Below, in pieces: positions 60,591-64,000 of a stretch of 64,000 nt of DNA (positions are counted from its first letter, which is position 1; the number at the start of each line of letters is the position of its first letter). Source of the stretch: Candidatus Poribacteria bacterium (lineage in GTDB: Bacteria; Poribacteria; WGA-4E; WGA-3G); assembly GCA_028820635.1 (NCBI GenBank), contig JAPPIG010000100.1, forward strand, positions 62,001 to 126,000, written 5' to 3'. The notes under the pieces are model-generated. The model did not search any database, was not told where the DNA came from, and saw only the letters and a program-made list of their open reading frames with translations. The translations under genes were made by a program, and so were the position numbers.

Positions 60591-61352
60591 ATGAGACAAA
60601 TAGTATGCTTTATTCTTTGCACAGCAATGACTTTCACATTTTCGTTTGTGAGTGATGCGATTAAGGATAACGCTATGGTCCTTTACCTCTCGTTTGATGA
60701 AGGGAAAGGCAAAGATGTAGAAGACCTAAGCGGCAAAGGAAATGATGGCACGCTTGAAGGTGATGTCAAATGGATGCAAAATGGAAAAATTGAATCAGCA
60801 GTGTTTTTTAATGAACAGGTTCAACAAGGAGTTGTCGCTGTCAAAGCGTCTAATAGTTTAGCAATTACCAAGAGTTTAACGATGGAGGTTTGGATATATC
60901 CACAGAGTATCGGTGATTATCGCAATGTGCGCGGACAGAAAGATCCTCATACGTATTACCTGAGTATCCATCAAGGTAAACCTTCAGTATGGATTGGAAG
61001 TGGCGGCGCTGGTGGGCGGACATGGAACAGCGCAAAAAGCAGTATTCCGCTCAATAAATGGTCGCATGTCGCTGCAGTTTACGAGTTTAATAAAGAACTT
61101 CGGTTTTATATCAACGGGAAACTTGATCAAACCCATAAACTGGAAGGCGAAATTCCAACTTCTCAATCAGATCACTGGTTTGGCAATCGGTTAGATGGGC
61201 CTTGGCCCTATAAGGGAATGCTTGATGAATTTGTCATCTATAACCGCGTCCTGACAGAAGCTGAGATTCAGCAAGATATGCATCAGGTCTTGAGCGTATC
61301 ACCGTTGGACAAAGCTGCAACGACTTGGGGGTTGATCAAAAGAGATAGATGA
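60591..61352 (+). CDS. Secreted LamG-domain protein with short GKLTTTW-type tail
   Basis: A signal peptide (about 1-22, ending SDA) is followed by a LamG domain: MVLYLSFDEGKGKDVEDLSG, GNDGTLEGDVKW, SLTMEVWIYPQ, LNKWSHVAAVYEF, LRFYINGKLDQ and GMLDEFVIYNRVLTEAEI. The terminal SPLDKAATTWGLIKRDR is a variant of the short tail. GGAGG lies 6-10 bases before the start. Its stop overlaps the following MBL-like gene (ATGATG at 61349-61354), a tight link whose meaning is unknown. Confidence 0.88.
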   Translation: MRQIVCFILCTAMTFTFSFVSDAIKDNAMVLYLSFDEGKGKDVEDLSGKGNDGTLEGDVKWMQNGKIESAVFFNEQVQQGVVAVKASNSLAITKSLTMEVWIYPQSIGDYRNVRGQKDPHTYYLSIHQGKPSVWIGSGGAGGRTWNSAKSSIPLNKWSHVAAVYEFNKELRFYINGKLDQTHKLEGEIPTSQSDHWFGNRLDGPWPYKGMLDEFVIYNRVLTEAEIQQDMHQVLSVSPLDKAATTWGLIKRDR

Positions 61353-62083
61353 TGTTGACTAAACTGACTCCAAATCTGTTTACTTGGGCAGAAATTCACG
61401 GTGCATCGCGGAATCAAGCATATAACTGGAATAGTTTTTTCGTGTACGACGAGAGTAACAGTATCCGAGCGTTGATAGATCCACTTCCACTCTCAGAAAG
61501 TGAGATTCAATGGCTTGATAAACTTGGTGGTCCAACACATTTAATGCTAACTTGTACCTATCATGAAAGATGTTTAACAGAATTCAAGCAAAAATGGGGA
61601 TGTGAGGTCTTGCTTCATGAAAATCAGGTGCAAGAAGCTGAATTTGCTTATGATAGGACATTCGCTGACAGAGATGTGCTTTGGGATTTCATTGAAGTCG
61701 TGCGTGTGCCGAATGTCCGCCACGGCGAGGAAATCAGTTTTTACCTAAGATCTCACAGTGGCGCATTCATCTTTGGTGATCTGCTCAGTGGTGGCAGAAA
61801 GGACAAGGGCATTCCAGATGGAAAGGTTGGAATTAACGCGCCTGAATATCTGGTGGATATCAACAAAGCACGCTTATCCCTCAGAATGTTGCTACATTTT
61901 GAGTTTGATCTTGTGTGTTTCGGTCACGGATCGCCCGTTGTACGTGGTGCTAAGGAAGTTTTGAAACACTTTATTGAATGTGATGCCACGTGGAAAGACT
62001 TGGCTCAAAAACGTGAGGAAGGATTTCGTTTAAACCCTGAACTTAGGAAGCTGCACTGTACCAAACAAACGAATGCTGTCTAA
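61349..62083 (+). CDS. MBL-fold-like hydrolase with degenerate metal motif
   Basis: The product has 244 residues. Its order of elements resembles a metallo-beta-lactamase fold: ALIDPLPLSESEIQWLDKLG, then LTCTYHERCL where active members have T-H-x-H-x-D-H, then FIFGDLLSGG and FDLVCFGHGSPVV. The last two keep the late Asp and His. Because most metal ligands of the first motif are missing, activity as a standard MBL hydrolase is doubtful. ATG 61352 is an equally good start. It is coupled to the LamG gene and 8 bases before the GNAT gene. Confidence 0.7.
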   Translation: MMLTKLTPNLFTWAEIHGASRNQAYNWNSFFVYDESNSIRALIDPLPLSESEIQWLDKLGGPTHLMLTCTYHERCLTEFKQKWGCEVLLHENQVQEAEFAYDRTFADRDVLWDFIEVVRVPNVRHGEEISFYLRSHSGAFIFGDLLSGGRKDKGIPDGKVGINAPEYLVDINKARLSLRMLLHFEFDLVCFGHGSPVVRGAKEVLKHFIECDATWKDLAQKREEGFRLNPELRKLHCTKQTNAV

Positions 62084-62091
62084 TTCTAACG

Positions 62092-62817
62092 ATGAAACAT
62101 TCAGGAAAAGAAAAAGGTATGTTAGATGTTAGATTAGCACAGCCAGATGATGCGGAAGCAATCCACCGAATTTTACAAGAGGCATGGGGAGATTCGCTTC
62201 TCTTTGATGTGTTCGTTGATCACATTTCGTCGCCTGTGCATCAGGTTTTTGTTGCAGTTGAGACTGGCGAAGTGGTAGGTTTCCTTGCTGCTTTTTTTAT
62301 TCCTGAACCGTTACCTCGGTGGGAAATAGATACTATTATTGTTCGTGCCACCAGTCGCGGAAAGGGTATAGGAACTTCTCTGATTGAGGAAGCCTTAATT
62401 TATGGTTTTCATCTGGGCGCACATTGGGCGAAGGCATCAATCCGTGTCAATAACGATGCAAGCCAGCGGGCATTTTCCAAGGTTGGTTTTACAACGGATG
62501 CTCAAGTGCTTAGTCTTCTTTTGTGGGATCCTTTGGCTTGCGAATCTGCTACAAACGTAGTGGAGGATGTCCGTTTTATACCTGTCAACGCATTAACCTA
62601 TCGTGGATTGTGGATTGAAGGATTTGTTGAGTCTCAGTTATCTGTCCAGGAACAACACAATGCGATTCGTGCGGCGCAAAGTCGTATTTTTCATGAGAAT
62701 CGCAAAAATACAAGTATGTTTATCCCAGATAGTTTTAAACAGACAATTGCGCCCGACTTATTAGCCATTGCAACTGATTACGGCCAATTCCACCACTGGC
62801 ATTACATATTCAAGTAG
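62092..62817 (+). CDS. GNAT-family N-acetyltransferase
   Basis: The product has 241 residues. The GNAT domain is in the N-terminal 150: VRLAQPDDAEAIHRIL-like opening, IIVRATSRGKGIGTSLIEE (acetyl-CoA loop R-x-x-G-x-G), and NDASQRAFSKVGF. The remaining ninety residues are not part of the core fold and are unrecognised. The acceptor is unknown. Confidence 0.85.
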   Translation: MKHSGKEKGMLDVRLAQPDDAEAIHRILQEAWGDSLLFDVFVDHISSPVHQVFVAVETGEVVGFLAAFFIPEPLPRWEIDTIIVRATSRGKGIGTSLIEEALIYGFHLGAHWAKASIRVNNDASQRAFSKVGFTTDAQVLSLLLWDPLACESATNVVEDVRFIPVNALTYRGLWIEGFVESQLSVQEQHNAIRAAQSRIFHENRKNTSMFIPDSFKQTIAPDLLAIATDYGQFHHWHYIFK

Positions 62818-62887
62818 AAACTCCATTGGTTTTCCATACAAGCTAAGAATTAATAGCCTATGACTGATATAAATTGTTAAACAGATT

Positions 62888-64000
62888 ATGCAGATCAAAT
62901 GCCTGTCCCGCCCAGCAGAAATGGATTTTAGGCTTTCAGTTTTAAGAAGCGTTTTCCTTACTCTTTTAAGTCTCACTGTGTTCCTCACTCTTGGATCAGT
63001 GGGTCCCGCTAAGGCACAAGTTAAAGGTTCTTTTCATAAAGAAAAAGTGTTCCAGAAAAAGGCACTTGAGGGAGTTAAACCGGTAGAAGGCGATAGCACT
63101 TTTATTGGGACATTACATCCGATGCTCAAAGCAGCTGGAGAAGATTGGTCAATCCCAAGGTTAACTGGCACATTCGGACACGCCTTCAGTTTCAGTATGA
63201 AAATAGGGGATGGTGCGGTCTGGCAACAAGCCAACATCGATTGGTGGCTGCTATGGGAGGTGATTACTCACATCGGTTTTGAATTTCAGGAATTTCAAGT
63301 CATACTCAAGAGAAAACAGCCTGCACCAACACCCAAAGAAATCCAGAGCATTAAAGCTCAGGCATGGGAAAAGGTCAAAGCGAGTATTGACCGAGGCATT
63401 CCAGCGATTGCATGGCAACCGATGACGGTTGCGCAGCAGGATAGTGGTGTGAGTGCTTTTGGATGGGCATCACTCGTCGGCTACGATGAAACCGAGAAAA
63501 CATATACCGTACGACATCAGCACTATAAGACCGAGTATACCGTTCCTTATGATCAGTTCGGATATACAGACCCTGTTGGTTGGTATTGTGTGATGGTGCT
63601 TAGTAAAAAGAAACCGTTTGATCGAATGGCGTTGGAGGTTAAATCACTCAAAAACGCGGTTGCTTTTGCACACGGCACTCGGTTTGATTTGGAAAAAGCC
63701 CCTTACAAAATTGATGTTGTTGGATTCGCTGCATACCAACTTTGGAAACAAGCATTGGAGAATGGCGATGTGGATATCGGGTTTACAGAGCATTCAGCTT
63801 GGATATTATGGGAAATGCGTGAGAATGCTGCAGCATATCTCCGCGAAATTGCTGATCACTTTCCAAAAGTATCAAGTCAAGCCCTATCCGATGCGGCAGG
63901 GTTTTACGATGAAGAAATCAAAATAGTCGTGAAATTGGTAAACCTCTGCAAAGAAAACGATAGTTTCACAAAATCCATCAGGCAAGAAGCAACGGAGGCT
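62888..64000 (+). CDS. Secreted BtrH/C39-peptidase-like protein (3' partial)
   Basis: The frame from ATG 62888 is open to the window's end (371 codons), so the gene is cut there. A signal peptide (about 18-44, LRSVFLTLLSLTVFLTLGSV, then AKAQ) precedes a domain with TFGHAFSFSMKIG and WEVITHIGFEF (about 90-140). The order resembles N-terminal BtrH_N/papain-like domains, and RGIPAIAWQPMT, FGWASLVGYDE and TYTVRHQHYKTEYTVPYDQ follow the C39-like order with an expected His. I see no catalytic Cys at the expected first position, so peptidase activity is uncertain. No clear ribosome site precedes the start. Confidence 0.72.
   Translation, partial: MQIKCLSRPAEMDFRLSVLRSVFLTLLSLTVFLTLGSVGPAKAQVKGSFHKEKVFQKKALEGVKPVEGDSTFIGTLHPMLKAAGEDWSIPRLTGTFGHAFSFSMKIGDGAVWQQANIDWWLLWEVITHIGFEFQEFQVILKRKQPAPTPKEIQSIKAQAWEKVKASIDRGIPAIAWQPMTVAQQDSGVSAFGWASLVGYDETEKTYTVRHQHYKTEYTVPYDQFGYTDPVGWYCVMVLSKKKPFDRMALEVKSLKNAVAFAHGTRFDLEKAPYKIDVVGFAAYQLWKQALENGDVDIGFTEHSAWILWEMRENAAAYLREIADHFPKVSSQALSDAAGFYDEEIKIVVKLVNLCKENDSFTKSIRQEATEA

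Noticed and set aside
1-64000. tRNA, rRNA, phage or integrated-element genes
   Set aside because: I looked for tRNA-like T-loop sequences, integrases, transposases and phage structural genes and saw none that I could support.

Overview
The window reads as one chromosomal stretch of a Gram-negative-type bacterium, moderately AT-rich, with no rRNA, tRNA, CRISPR, phage or transposase that I could recognise. The best guess for the source is a member of Candidatus Poribacteria or a close relative. This is inferred from the combination of many phytanoyl-CoA-dioxygenase-like (PhyH) genes, long leucine-rich-repeat (LRR) proteins, dockerin modules, and a C-terminal tail with the core NPFNPETWIPY. It has not been checked by any search.

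Layout. (1) 1-4109: two adjacent secreted LRR-dockerin-tail proteins, the first cut by the window edge. (2) 4552-24990: a co-directional exopolysaccharide/capsule locus. It holds an epimerase, a MurJ/Wzx-like flippase, four sulfotransferase-like genes, an O-antigen polymerase/ligase-like protein, a GH51-like arabinofuranosidase homologue, a small putative lipoprotein, three tandem Tat-exported sulfatases with dockerin and tail, a Wzi-like outer-membrane protein, a DUF1972/GT4 glycosyltransferase, an initiating sugar transferase and a DUF983 protein. The genes suggest a surface glycan that is sulfated in the cytoplasm and trimmed or desulfated outside. (3) 25018-33653: SDR, TonB-like protein, enolase-superfamily enzyme, calcineurin-like phosphoesterase, then four consecutive PhyH genes, the last two being a tandem duplicate. 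(4) 33890-42990: a run of minus-strand secreted proteins: metzincin-LRR protease, Ig-like lipoprotein, a repeat-rich hydrophobic protein, and a 1307-residue LRR/Ig/YWTD-propeller/cohesin/dockerin protein. Two orphan copies of the C-terminal tail lie between these genes. (5) 43549-51806: a PL2-like enzyme, a LamG protein, a polytopic membrane protein, a GH32-like protein with altered catalytic motifs and a double-domain PhyH. (6) 52027-57334: an operon with adenosine-deaminase-like, MTA/SAH-nucleosidase-like, GNAT, CehA/PHP-like and PhyH genes. (7) 57569-64000: two LamG proteins, ABM monooxygenase, ASCH protein, a non-canonical NTPase, an MBL-like protein, GNAT, and a 3'-truncated BtrH/C39-like secreted protein.

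Two C-terminal tail families recur on exported proteins: the long FlgD/Por-type tail (six intact copies plus two orphans) and a short tail with the core GKLTTTW-x-x-IK (four proteins). The second looks like an undescribed terminal signal. Short interspersed palindromes occupy several gaps. Starts were moved from the longest possible ORF to a Shine-Dalgarno-supported start where the sequence favoured it; this is stated in each entry.
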